64,000 nucleotides of DNA. Source: Selenomonadales bacterium. Lineage in GTDB: Bacteria > Bacillota > Negativicutes > Selenomonadales > Selenomonadaceae. The notes beneath the pieces were generated by a model. That model ran no database searches, was not told the origin of the DNA, and saw only the letters and a list, made by a program, of their open reading frames with translations. Within the stretch, counting starts at the first letter, position 1; every line of letters starts with the position of its first letter. The stretch lies in the NCBI GenBank assembly GCA_900769615.1, contig CAAGHH010000020.1, forward strand, positions 3,974 to 67,973, read 5' to 3'. Below, one piece after another: positions 51,762 through 60,556 of the stretch. Made by a program: the position numbers and the translations under genes.

Positions 51762-52406
51762 ATGTTCGTAGCAAATAGAATGACGAAAAATCCGGTAACA
51801 GTTACGCCGGATACAACGGTAGACGAGGCAGCACTAGCTATGAAAAAAGGTCATTTTTGCCGATTGCCAGTGGTAGAAGCTGGTAAGCTGGTAGGATTTT
51901 TATCGGATAAGGACATAATGAAAGTTATGCCATCGCCAGCCACTACGTTATCACGCTTTGAAGAGCGTTCGCTTTTGGCCCGTCTTAAAATTAGCGAGAT
52001 TATGCAAAGAAATGTTATTTCGGTTGATGAGGATGCAACTGTTGAAGAAGCAGCGCTTATCATGTATAATCATAAAATAGGTGGGCTTCCCGTAGTATCA
52101 AGTGTGGGTGTGGTTGTTGGCGTTATCACGGAAACGGATATCTTTAAGACTTTTGTTGACGTGATGGGACTGCAAAATGGCAAGACGCGCCTTACTTTAC
52201 TGGTAGACAATAAAGTTGGGGTAGTGCATGATGTTGCTGGCATATTTACTGAAAGCGGCTTATCAATTGACAGTCTGGTGACTTGCCGGCAGCCGTTTGG
52301 CAAGTATGAGCTGGTTATCAGGGGCAATATTCCCGATGTGGAGGCTATTAAAGCTAAAATTGAGGCCAAGGGCTATGAAGTAATTCATACCGTTAAGATT
52401 GGCTGA
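51762..52406 (+). CDS. CBS-domain pair with C-terminal ACT domain (AcuB-like)
   Basis: This is a 214-residue protein: two CBS domains (about 1-60 and 75-130; RMTKNPVTVTPDTTVDEAA and MQRNVISVDEDATVEEAA) and an ACT domain (about 140-214; LTLLVDNKVGVVHDVAGIF). CBS pairs bind adenine nucleotides and ACT domains bind amino acids, so it may sense both. The position directly behind livF, with no terminator between, suggests control linked to branched-chain amino acid supply. Confidence 0.88.
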   Translation: MFVANRMTKNPVTVTPDTTVDEAALAMKKGHFCRLPVVEAGKLVGFLSDKDIMKVMPSPATTLSRFEERSLLARLKISEIMQRNVISVDEDATVEEAALIMYNHKIGGLPVVSSVGVVVGVITETDIFKTFVDVMGLQNGKTRLTLLVDNKVGVVHDVAGIFTESGLSIDSLVTCRQPFGKYELVIRGNIPDVEAIKAKIEAKGYEVIHTVKIG

Positions 52407-52437
52407 GTATTAACAAAATAAAAAATTAGCTCAATGA

Positions 52438-52477
52438 AGAGCGTGTTATTCTTGTTTAGGAGTAATGCGCTCTTTTT
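52438..52477 (+). terminator. Terminator of the liv operon
   Basis: AGAGCGTGTTATTC pairs with GAGTAATGCGCTCT (G-U pairs included), then T5. Confidence 0.8.
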
Positions 52478-52531
52478 GTTCACTGTATACACATATACAT
52501 TACAAAATATGAGAAAAGTTTTCAAAAACTC

Positions 52532-52560
52532 TTGAATGTGTATATCGCCTATGCTATAAT
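52532..52560 (+). promoter_or_regulatory. Promoter of the TAXI-TRAP operon
   Basis: TTGAAT (52532-52537), 17 nt, TATAAT (52555-52560). Confidence 0.85.
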
Positions 52561-52616
52561 TGCATACGTGGTATAAAAATAATGTATTGAATGGAAGAAA
52601 TGGGGAGGCACTCGTT

Positions 52617-53585
52617 ATGAACTTTAGCAAGATGAGAAAGATATTGACTGCAGGTTTGGCGGTTGTCGTATCAGCTGCTCTGCTCACCGGTTGTGGCAGC
52701 AGCAATTCAGATTCAGGGAAGAAATTTTTGAATATCGCTACTGGTGGTACTGCTGGTACATATTATCCAATCGGTGGCGCGATGGCGGAAATTTTAAATA
52801 GTGAAATCAAAGGCATGAATGCTAGTGCACAAAGTACGGGTGCCACTGTTGCTAATATCAATATGCTTAAAGATGGTTCGGTTGATCTGGCAATAGTACA
52901 AAATGATATTTCGTATTATGCAGTTAATGGTACAGAGATGTTTGAAGGCAAAAAGGTGGATAATCTTCGTGGCATCGCAACACTTTATCCAGAGACCTGC
53001 CAGTTTGTGACGCTTGACAGTTCCAATATCAAGTCGATTGCCGATCTGAAGGGCAAACGGGTAGCTGTTGGTGCGGCTGGTTCCGGTGCTGAGGCTAATG
53101 CTCGTCAGATCTTAGCTGCTTATGGCATTACTTATGATGATATTGATGCCCAGTATCTTTCCTTTGGTGAAGGTGCTAGTGCTTTAAAGGATGGCAACGT
53201 TGATGCGGCTTTCCTCACGGCAGGTTATCCAACAGCGTCCGTGCAGGACATTTCATCCCAGAATAAGATTCGGCTTTTACCGGTAACAGCTGACAAAGCG
53301 GATGCCCTGATTGCTAAGTATCCGTTCTACACCAAGACTACTATTCCAGCTGGAACGTATGCTGGTTTCAACGAAGATGTGCAGACGATTTCCGTTATGT
53401 CCATGCTGATTGCTACGGATAAACTTGATGATAATATGGGCTATGATATTGCTAAAGCTATATTTGGCAATTTGGATCGCTTGCAGGCAGCCCATGCTGT
53501 TGGTAAGCTGATTACGAAGGAAGGCGCTTTAAAGGGGATGTCCTTGCCAATGAATGCTGGTGCGGAGAAATATTTCAAAGAGTAA
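52617..53585 (+). CDS. TAXI-family TRAP transporter binding lipoprotein
   Basis: This is a 322-residue lipoprotein (lipobox LTGC, Cys26) of the TRAP-associated extracytoplasmic immunogenic protein family: ATGGTAGTYYPIGGAMAEIL at the mature N-terminus and GKRVAVGAAGSGAEANARQIL in the middle. It delivers a substrate, often glutamate or another organic acid, to the fused permease downstream. The ATG at 52617 follows GGGGAGG; an upstream in-frame start would place the lipobox too far inside. Confidence 0.92.
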   Translation: MNFSKMRKILTAGLAVVVSAALLTGCGSSNSDSGKKFLNIATGGTAGTYYPIGGAMAEILNSEIKGMNASAQSTGATVANINMLKDGSVDLAIVQNDISYYAVNGTEMFEGKKVDNLRGIATLYPETCQFVTLDSSNIKSIADLKGKRVAVGAAGSGAEANARQILAAYGITYDDIDAQYLSFGEGASALKDGNVDAAFLTAGYPTASVQDISSQNKIRLLPVTADKADALIAKYPFYTKTTIPAGTYAGFNEDVQTISVMSMLIATDKLDDNMGYDIAKAIFGNLDRLQAAHAVGKLITKEGALKGMSLPMNAGAEKYFKE

Positions 53586-53605
53586 TTCTTAACGCAGGTT
53601 AGAGT

Positions 53606-53635
53606 AAAAGCCTCCAATGGATTTGGGGGCTTTTA
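53606..53635 (+). terminator. Hairpin behind the TAXI binding-protein gene
   Basis: AAAAGCCTCC/GGGGGCTTTT stem with a short T-run, probably a partial terminator. Confidence 0.55.
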
Positions 53636-53658
53636 CTGGTGCAGGGGAAGTGACAGAA

Positions 53659-54144
53659 TTGTCAAAATGGAACTGTAAGGCAGTGTGGTTGTGCTTATTA
53701 GGAATATTGCTGGGGATAGGCAATGTTTTAAGTCAGCCGTGCTTGTTTGTCAGGGCTGCTGGCGAGATAGCAGCCATAACACCAGCTTATAAAGGGACGC
53801 CGGTTTCGATAAGATTTATTCATTCAGTGCAAAAGACGCCGGTACTTGAGAATCTGGCGGTAGCTGCTGATGGTCAAGGACTTTTGCTTCATTCAACGAA
53901 ATATCAATCCTTTGGCGTTGGATTGCCGTTTTTAGCTTCGGAGGGCAGTTTTCATGAAGAAGGCGATTATTTCGTTTTTGACCACATGGAAAGATATTTT
54001 CCTAAGCTTACCTTGCGCACCGGTGTCGGTACCAAGCTGACCTTATATTTACGCGGGCGGGAATATCCGTTATATGAAAAATATCCGCCAGGGATGGCGA
54101 TAGATATATTTGTAAGTCCATTTGGGAAAGGAATGTTATTATGA
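53659..54144 (+). CDS. DUF1850 domain membrane-anchored protein
   Basis: This is a roughly 161-residue protein: N-terminal hydrophobic segment (about 8-28) then the DUF1850 domain, with IRFIHSVQKTPVLENL and a beta-rich remainder. The family is found between TAXI binding proteins and fused TRAP permeases and is thought to be an accessory of that transporter. TTG at 53659 is the suggested start, behind AGGGGAAG; GTG 53650 is possible. The stop overlaps the ATG of the permease gene (ATGA). Confidence 0.8.
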   Translation: MSKWNCKAVWLCLLGILLGIGNVLSQPCLFVRAAGEIAAITPAYKGTPVSIRFIHSVQKTPVLENLAVAADGQGLLLHSTKYQSFGVGLPFLASEGSFHEEGDYFVFDHMERYFPKLTLRTGVGTKLTLYLRGREYPLYEKYPPGMAIDIFVSPFGKGMLL

Positions 54145-56057
54145 AAGAGAAGTCGGAAGTTAAGCTCGCCGAAGACGTCCTGAAAAAGTATGATAAAGAA
54201 TCGGATACCATGGAGTATACGGGCTTTATGGCTAAAATAGTAGCTGCGATAGCGATAGCATTTTCAATATTTCAGCTGTATACGGCTATTTTTGGCGTAT
54301 TAGATGCGCAGCTGCAGCGTGGTGTGCATTTAGGCTTTGGCTTGGCGCTGGTATTTTTACTTTATCCAACCTGTAAATCATGGTCAAGGCATAAACTTCA
54401 TCCGTTTGATTTATTGCTAGCTGTTTTAGGCGCTGCTGCTCCAGCCTACATTATTTATGAATACCAAAATCTGGTGCTGAGAGCAGGAACGGTATCAGAT
54501 ATGGATTTGGCAGTTGGTATCATTGGCATTATTCTAGTTATCGAAGCTGCCCGCAGAGTAGTAGGTATTCCTATGGTATGTGTGGTACTGGTATTCATTG
54601 CGTATGCTTTTGCCGGTCCGTATATGCCAGGGGTGCTGGCTCACCGTGGGCTCACGCCAGCGCAGCTGGTAAGCCATTTATATTTTACAACTGAAGGTAT
54701 TTTTGGTATTCCTTTGGGGGTATCATCGACTTTTATATTTTTGTTTATTTTATTTGGTGCTTACCTCGAGTCAACAGGTCTAGGCAAATTCTTTATTGAT
54801 ATAGCTAATGCTATTGCTGGCTGGGCTAGTGGCGGCCCAGCTAAAGTAGCCGTTTTATCCTCCGGTCTTATGGGTACGGTATCAGGAAGTTCCGTTGCTA
54901 ATGTAGTCGGCACGGGGTCACTTACAATTCCCATGATGAAAAAACTTGGTTATCATAAGGACTTCGCCGGCGCCGTAGAAGCGGCAGCTTCGACTGGCGG
55001 TCAGCTCATGCCACCGGTAATGGGAGCTGCAGCCTTTTTGATGGCTGAATTTGTTGGTGTTCCTTATATTGATATTGTTAAAGCCGCTATAATTCCAGCG
55101 CTCTTGTACTTTGCCGGTGTTTGGCTAGGCGTTCATTTTGAAGCTAAACGCAGTAATTTAAAAGGGATACCGCGTAGTGAATTGCCTAAAATCGGTACGC
55201 TTTTGCGTGAGCGTGGACATTTGGCATTGCCGCTTGTCGTGATAGTTTATCTCTTAGTGTCAGGCTATACGCCAATGCGAGCAGCTTTAGTGGCAATTAT
55301 TCTATCAATTCTTTGTTCGGCACTTCGCAAGTCAACTCGCATGAAGCCAATTGAAATTGTCGAAGGCTTGGAAAAAGGTGCCCGCAATGTGCTCGGAGTG
55401 CTGGTTGCTTGTGCAGCAGCTGGTATAATCATCGGAGTAGTAACTAAAACAGGTGTTGGATTAAAGCTAGCATCAGGTTTGCTTGAGCTATCGGGGGGCA
55501 TGCTTTTGCCAACAATGTTCTTTACGATGATTACGGCGATAATTCTTGGAATGGGGGTACCGACAACGGCTAACTATGTTATCACGTCAACTATTGCTGC
55601 TCCCGCCTTGGTACAGATGGGCGTGCCGGTACTAGCGGCGCACATGTTTGTATTCTATTTTGGTATAATCGCTGACGTTACTCCGCCAGTAGCTTTAGCA
55701 GCTTATGCTGGTGCTGGTATAAGTGGCGGTAATGCGTTAAAAACTGGTGTTAATGCATCAAAATTAGCGATAGCAGCGTTTATTATTCCTTATATTTTTG
55801 TTTTGTCACCAGTTATTTTGATGGTAGAAGGGACGCCACTTGATTTAATAAGTGCGACCGTGACCGCTCTCATCGGTATGGTATCTTTGAGTTCGGCTCT
55901 TATAGGATTCTTAGCTGATAAATGCAATCTTTTAGAGCGACTGCTTTTGGTTGCTGGCGGATTATTGATGATTCAGCCAGGCATCGTTACCGATGTAATT
56001 GGTATTGTGATATTTGTGGCAATTTTGTTATTACAAATGAAACGGCGTCAAAAATGA
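54141..56057 (+). CDS. TRAP transporter fused permease (4TM plus 12TM)
   Basis: This is a 638-residue membrane protein in which the small DctQ-like unit (about 25-140) is fused to the large DctM-like unit (about 150-630). Signatures include GTVSGSSVANVVGTGSLTIP (about 245-264), STGGQLMPPVMGAAAFLMAE (about 275-295) and GMGVPTTANYVI (about 465-476). It is the TAXI-type secondary transporter driven by an ion gradient. Its ATG overlaps the DUF1850 stop codon. Confidence 0.94.
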   Translation: MKEKSEVKLAEDVLKKYDKESDTMEYTGFMAKIVAAIAIAFSIFQLYTAIFGVLDAQLQRGVHLGFGLALVFLLYPTCKSWSRHKLHPFDLLLAVLGAAAPAYIIYEYQNLVLRAGTVSDMDLAVGIIGIILVIEAARRVVGIPMVCVVLVFIAYAFAGPYMPGVLAHRGLTPAQLVSHLYFTTEGIFGIPLGVSSTFIFLFILFGAYLESTGLGKFFIDIANAIAGWASGGPAKVAVLSSGLMGTVSGSSVANVVGTGSLTIPMMKKLGYHKDFAGAVEAAASTGGQLMPPVMGAAAFLMAEFVGVPYIDIVKAAIIPALLYFAGVWLGVHFEAKRSNLKGIPRSELPKIGTLLRERGHLALPLVVIVYLLVSGYTPMRAALVAIILSILCSALRKSTRMKPIEIVEGLEKGARNVLGVLVACAAAGIIIGVVTKTGVGLKLASGLLELSGGMLLPTMFFTMITAIILGMGVPTTANYVITSTIAAPALVQMGVPVLAAHMFVFYFGIIADVTPPVALAAYAGAGISGGNALKTGVNASKLAIAAFIIPYIFVLSPVILMVEGTPLDLISATVTALIGMVSLSSALIGFLADKCNLLERLLLVAGGLLMIQPGIVTDVIGIVIFVAILLLQMKRRQK

Positions 56058-56071
56058 TACTAGCGTAAAAT

Positions 56072-56131
56072 AAAAAGACCTCATCAGACAGCGGCTTAAA
56101 TAATGGCTGACTTAATTGATGAGGTCTTTTT
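56072..56131. terminator. Bidirectional terminator behind the TRAP operon
   Basis: AAAAAGACCTCATCA pairs with TGATGAGGTCTTTTT across a 30-nt loop. It also ends the leftward HAD gene. Confidence 0.85.
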
Positions 56132-56139
56132 GCTCATAA

Positions 56140-56784
56140 TTAAATTTTTAGCAGTTCGGCTATATCATGCATAATAGTTATATGCGGGTAATTTTGCAAA
56201 GTAGCGGCGGTGGTGGTGCCAGTGGTTACTCCAGCAAAGTCGACGCCAGCGTTTTGGGCGGCACCAGCATCAACGAAGCTGTCACCAGTATAGAGAACCT
56301 TTTCAGGAGCAATTTTAAACCAAGCAAGAGCCTTAAGAATACCTTCTGGGTCAGGCTTATGAGCTTGTACTTCGTTGCTGCCAATGATGTAATCTACTAG
56401 CTGGGGAACGTTATCAACAACGAATTTTTCTTTTATCCGGTGGCTGGTTTTACTGGAAATAATACCGATTTTAGCCCCGCGGTTTTTTAGTTCCTTTAAA
56501 GTGCTTACGGTATTAGGGAAGAATTTGGTGCCAGCCGTCATATAAAGGTCAGCTTCTACGGTATAGGCTTTGACAAAATCATCAACTTTTGCTTCATCAT
56601 TGGTGCCGGTAATTATTTTTACAGCTTTTCGCATGGGAAGGCCGATAGTATGACGGATGGTATCATCATCACAATCAGCAAGACCGGTTTTATTTAAAGT
56701 GTTATGAAAGCATTTTACGATGGCACTTTCTGAATTTACCAGGGTGTAATCGAAATCAAATAGATATAGCTGATATTTTTTCAT
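56140..56784 (-). CDS. HAD-family phosphatase (phosphoglycolate phosphatase-like)
   Basis: This is a 214-residue HAD subfamily IA protein: motif I FDFDYTLVNSES, motif II IISSKT, the Lys of VQAHKPDPEGI and motif III YTGDSFVDAGAAQNAG. The cap is helical, and the overall form resembles Gph/PpaX. The substrate is uncertain. The start at 56784 has AAAGGA 7 nt upstream; a longer open frame to 56973 runs into the neighbouring gene and is not supported. Confidence 0.87.
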   Translation of the reverse strand: MKKYQLYLFDFDYTLVNSESAIVKCFHNTLNKTGLADCDDDTIRHTIGLPMRKAVKIITGTNDEAKVDDFVKAYTVEADLYMTAGTKFFPNTVSTLKELKNRGAKIGIISSKTSHRIKEKFVVDNVPQLVDYIIGSNEVQAHKPDPEGILKALAWFKIAPEKVLYTGDSFVDAGAAQNAGVDFAGVTTGTTTAATLQNYPHITIMHDIAELLKI

Positions 56785-56907
56785 GAAAAAATCCTTTCTG
56801 CGAAATATGAATAATTTTATGATACCACAGATTTTAGTTGAAGAAAATCCGTGGCTTTTGTAAAATAATATATTAAGGAATATACTAGAAAGCGCAGGTA
56901 GCGGCAG

Positions 56908-57576
56908 ATGAAATATATAGTTATTGATTTGGAAATGAATCCAGTAGATCGGGAACATCGGGCAGTACGGCAAAAGATGAATGAAGAGGTTATTGAGTTC
57001 GGAGCAGTAAAGCTAGATGAAAATTTTAAACAAGAAGCAACATTTCAATGTTATGTGGAACCTGAGTATGGGGCAATAAAAAAGCATATTACTAAGCTGA
57101 CAGGAATTACGCAGGACATGGTAAACGGTAAGGAACATTATGCAGTTTGCTTTGATAAATTTGTCAGCTGGGTTGGTGATGATGAGGTAAAGATTTATTC
57201 TTGGAGTATGTCGGATATCAAGCAGTTAAAAAAAGAATGCCGGTATAAGATGTCAGAATTTGACCTTAATTGGCTTGATGAGCGCTGGGTTGATTTGCAG
57301 CAGGAATTTGACGACAGATTAGGCTTGCATAACAGCTTGGCTTTGAAACATGCTTTAGGGGCAATGGGACATGAATTTGAAGGTAATCAGCATACTGCTT
57401 TGGATGATGCGATAAACACTAGTGCGATATTGGTTTTGATGCAAGATGATGCAAAATTTAAGGCCACAATGCAGCCTGTTTTGGATATTTTGCAGCCACA
57501 GGAAGATTTATCAAGTTCTATTGGTGAATTGTGTCCGGATTTATTGAAATTAAAAAATAATATTTACGATAATTAA
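56908..57576 (+). CDS. DEDDh-family 3'-5' exonuclease
   Basis: This is a 222-residue exonuclease: motif I YIVIDLEMNP (Asp, Glu), motif II region in the SWSMSDIKQLKKE segment (Asp) and motif III HTALDDAINT (His, Asp). It resembles KapD/RNase T-like single-domain exonucleases acting on RNA or DNA ends. The C-terminal 50 residues are not conserved in ordinary members. The ATG follows GCAGG. Weak Shine-Dalgarno, monocistronic or coupled to pheA 34 nt downstream. Confidence 0.87.
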   Translation: MKYIVIDLEMNPVDREHRAVRQKMNEEVIEFGAVKLDENFKQEATFQCYVEPEYGAIKKHITKLTGITQDMVNGKEHYAVCFDKFVSWVGDDEVKIYSWSMSDIKQLKKECRYKMSEFDLNWLDERWVDLQQEFDDRLGLHNSLALKHALGAMGHEFEGNQHTALDDAINTSAILVLMQDDAKFKATMQPVLDILQPQEDLSSSIGELCPDLLKLKNNIYDN

Positions 57577-57610
57577 GCTGGTTAAAATATGAATTGGAAG
57601 GATTAAATAC

Positions 57611-58456
57611 ATGGATAAAATGGGGGTTTTAGGACCTAGAGGCACGCATAGTGAAGCGGCGGCAATTTATTTAAATGACAAGCTGCCGGAAGCAGCGACG
57701 CTGGTCACCTTTAGTGATATATTTGAATGTTTGCAGGCCGTAGAAGATAATATTGTCGATACTGCATTAGTGCCAGTAGAAAATTCCCTTGAAGGGGCGA
57801 TAAATATAACGCTTGATACGCTGGCTCGCAGTAATAATCTGGAAGTGGCAAGAGAGCTTATTTGGCCAGTGCATAATCAATTAATGGCTAAATGTGCTCC
57901 CCAGGCGATAAAAAAAGTGTATTCACATCCGCAGCCGATATCGCAGTGCCGCAAATTTTTGCAGGAGCATTATCCATTAGCCGAGATAGTTAAAGTAGCC
58001 AGCACGGCTAGAGCTGCTGAAATAGTAGCCGCAGAACCAATAGCAAAAGGTGCAGCCGCTATCTGTACGGAACGGGCGGGAAAACTTACAGGGCTTAATA
58101 CTATTGCCAAAGAGATACAGGATAATATGGCCAATTGTACGCGATTCTTTCAAGTAAGACGGCGTGGCGCTGGTAAAAATATATTGCCAAAGGATAAAGT
58201 ATTGGTAATATGCCAGATTGATGGACAAAAAGCGGGCGCGCTTTATGACGTCTTAGGTGAATTTGCGAGGCGCGGGGTGAATTTAACCAGAATCGAATCG
58301 CGACCAGCCCGCACGGAACTTGGGGCTTATATTTTCTTTTTTGATTTGGAATATAAAAATAATGCAGGAATAATGCAGGAAGCTTTAGCCGCGGTAGCGC
58401 TAAAAAGCATTTGGCTTAAAACTCTAGGCGAATTTCCAGTATTAACTGTAAACTGA
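57611..58456 (+). CDS. pheA: Prephenate dehydratase
   Basis: This is a 281-residue monofunctional enzyme of phenylalanine synthesis: catalytic domain (about 1-180) with LGPRGTHSEAAA, VPVENSLEGAI and NCTRFFQV (Thr-Arg-Phe active-site motif). An ACT regulatory domain (about 195-275) follows, with GALYDVLGEFARRGVNLTRIESRP (cited in part), the phenylalanine-binding site. There is no chorismate mutase domain. The ATG follows GGAAGGA. Confidence 0.95.
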   Translation: MDKMGVLGPRGTHSEAAAIYLNDKLPEAATLVTFSDIFECLQAVEDNIVDTALVPVENSLEGAINITLDTLARSNNLEVARELIWPVHNQLMAKCAPQAIKKVYSHPQPISQCRKFLQEHYPLAEIVKVASTARAAEIVAAEPIAKGAAAICTERAGKLTGLNTIAKEIQDNMANCTRFFQVRRRGAGKNILPKDKVLVICQIDGQKAGALYDVLGEFARRGVNLTRIESRPARTELGAYIFFFDLEYKNNAGIMQEALAAVALKSIWLKTLGEFPVLTVN

Positions 58457-58466
58457 ATTTTGTAAA

Positions 58467-58509
58467 AAATTGCCTCGGCATACGTTTAAGCAGTATGCCG
58501 AGGCAATTT
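58467..58509. terminator. Bidirectional terminator after pheA
   Basis: A 17-bp perfect stem AAATTGCCTCGGCATAC with its complement; loop of 9 nt. Confidence 0.9.
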
Positions 58510-58548
58510 GTATGTATATAATTTAATTTTTCCGCTTTTTTTAGCCCA

Positions 58549-59040
58549 TTATAGAGCAAACATTGTATTTAGCAAATGCCGACCGGTTTTAGTAACAAAG
58601 TTTTTGTCACGAAAGGCGATTATGGCATTTTTGCTTAAATTGTCTTCAAAAGCGTTGACAAGAAAATCAGCTTCGATGAGAATATGATAATCAAGATCGG
58701 CATCAAGACCATAGGTATGGTGATGCGCTATAAGCCAGCAGACGCGTTGGCAAAAGGCATCATCATAGCCACCGACGGCTTGCAATAAGGCCATTGCTGG
58801 GGCTGGTCCTTCGCTTTCCTGATATTTGCCAGCACAGCTATGATATTTGGCTTCCGCAGGATGAATGCCAATGTCATGCAGGATAGCTGCTGCTTCTAAG
58901 ATGTTTTGGGCAGCTGGGGAGATGTTTTCTAAGGTGCCGATAAGCGCGGCAAATTCATGGACTTTGATCAGATGCTGAATACGCTTGGCATCGCCCTTGT
59001 CAAATTTAATCATGGCTTGCAATAGCTGAGCATGGTTCAT
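58549..59040 (-). CDS. HD-domain hydrolase
   Basis: This is a 163-residue metal-dependent phosphohydrolase of the HD superfamily: IQHLIKVHEFA (first His), ILHDIGIH (His-Asp pair) and LIAHHHTYG (further ligands). The substrate is unknown. The ATG at 59040 follows GAGGTG. It lies 23 nt downstream of the clpX-like gene on the same strand, so the two are probably cotranscribed. Confidence 0.87.
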   Translation of the reverse strand: MNHAQLLQAMIKFDKGDAKRIQHLIKVHEFAALIGTLENISPAAQNILEAAAILHDIGIHPAEAKYHSCAGKYQESEGPAPAMALLQAVGGYDDAFCQRVCWLIAHHHTYGLDADLDYHILIEADFLVNAFEDNLSKNAIIAFRDKNFVTKTGRHLLNTMFAL

Positions 59041-59063
59041 GTGATTACACCTCGTTTGAAATG

Positions 59064-60344
59064 TTATGCTAATGGGGTTATTTCGGGCTTAGCGCCGTTT
59101 TCAATACAGTCCTTAGTAATGATGACTTTGCGAGGTTCATCAGATTTTGGAATGTCAAACATAACATCAAGCATTACATCCTCGATGATACCCTTCAAGG
59201 AACGGGCACCAGTTTTGCGTTCAATAGCTTTTTTTGCAACGGCCCGCAGCGCATCTTCGGCAAATTCCAAAGTTACGTTATCCATTGCTAAAAGTTTTTC
59301 GTATTGCTTAACAGGTGCGTTTTTCGGCTCGGTCAAAATCCGCAGCAAAGCATCTTCATCAAGGGATTCAAGAGTGCAGATAACTGGCAGACGGCCGATT
59401 ATCTCGGGGATAATACCGTATTGCATTAAATCTTCTGGACGAACTTTATGAATAAGTTCATCGAATTTTGGCTTTTCGTCCTTGCCTTGAACTTCTGCTC
59501 CAAAACCGATGGAGCTGGCTTTAGACAGGCGTTTAGCAATGACATCGTCAATGCCAACAAAAGCACCGCCGACAATAAAGAGGATATTACGGGTATCAAC
59601 TTTTATCGTCGGTGCTTCTGGATGTTTGCGCTGACCACGAGATGTGAATTCAACGACGCTGCCTTCAAGCATTTTTAAAAGTGCCTGCTGGACACCTTCA
59701 TGTCCTGGATCGGCTGTTATCGAGTTGTTAGCTCCGGATTTGCGGGCAATTTTATCAAATTCGTCCAGGTAAATAATACCATGCTCAGCTTTTTCTACAT
59801 CTTTGTCGGCAGCATAGTAAAGATTACGGACAGCAACTTCAACGTCAGCACCGACAAAACCAGCTTCGGTGAGGCTGGAAGCATCAGTTACTGCAAAAGG
59901 AACATCTAGCAATTTGGAAAGATGTGACAAAAGTGCCGTCTTGCCGCAGCCGGATGGACCAAGCATGATGACATTAGATTTTTCTATTTCAGTACCATCG
60001 GTATTTTGATAACCATATTTCATACGTTTATAGTGATTGTAAATAGCCACGGATAAAACTTTTTTAGCTCTATCCTGGTTAATTATGTATTCATCAAGAT
60101 ACTTTTTAATGATATGGGGTTTGTTCTTAGCTAAAATAGCATCGAGTTGTTCAGCAAACTCATGTTTTTCGACTTCTTGATGGGAGGCCTCGTGTTCATC
60201 AAGAAAATGATTGATTTCGCGGACACAGTTTTTGCAAATAGCAAATCCGGTGTTCGGATCATAAATTGGCAGGTCATATTGATCATGGACGTTGATTATT
60301 TTTTTGCAAAAGCTGCATTGATGCTGAATTACTTTAGTAGCCAT
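59064..60344 (-). CDS. Divergent ClpX-like AAA+ ATPase
   Basis: This is a 426-residue ClpX homologue: zinc-binding domain (Cys10, Cys13, Cys37, Cys40), Walker A GPSGCGKT (129-136), Walker B IIYLDEFDKIARKS, RGQRKHP loop, IGFGAEV (ClpP-binding IGF-type loop) and a C-terminal small domain GARSLKGIIEDVMLDVMFD. Usually invariant ClpX positions differ: GPTGSGKT becomes GPSGCGKT, the pore loop GYVG becomes GFVG, and DEIDK becomes DEFDK. It is not next to clpP, so it may be a second, specialised ClpX. The ATG follows AAAGGA. Confidence 0.9.
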   Translation of the reverse strand: MATKVIQHQCSFCKKIINVHDQYDLPIYDPNTGFAICKNCVREINHFLDEHEASHQEVEKHEFAEQLDAILAKNKPHIIKKYLDEYIINQDRAKKVLSVAIYNHYKRMKYGYQNTDGTEIEKSNVIMLGPSGCGKTALLSHLSKLLDVPFAVTDASSLTEAGFVGADVEVAVRNLYYAADKDVEKAEHGIIYLDEFDKIARKSGANNSITADPGHEGVQQALLKMLEGSVVEFTSRGQRKHPEAPTIKVDTRNILFIVGGAFVGIDDVIAKRLSKASSIGFGAEVQGKDEKPKFDELIHKVRPEDLMQYGIIPEIIGRLPVICTLESLDEDALLRILTEPKNAPVKQYEKLLAMDNVTLEFAEDALRAVAKKAIERKTGARSLKGIIEDVMLDVMFDIPKSDEPRKVIITKDCIENGAKPEITPLA

Positions 60345-60382
60345 AGAAAAGTCCTTTCTGACAATGTTTTCTTCTTGTATAC

Positions 60383-60411
60383 ATTATCTTATATTGAAAC
60401 TTATTTTTCAA
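60383..60411 (-). promoter_or_regulatory. Promoter of the clpX-like gene
   Basis: On the minus strand: TTGAAA (60406-60411), 17 nt, GATAAT (60383-60388). Confidence 0.65.
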
Positions 60412-60556
60412 GCGATTTATAAGAGACCATTGCTGGTTTTTAGGTGACTGGTTTGGCTAAATACTTGCAATTTTTAGCTGATATGAGAAAATATAAGAGG
60501 TACGCAAACAATGTAGAAATTCCCCGTAATAACCCGTAATAAAAGGAGAATCTTTT

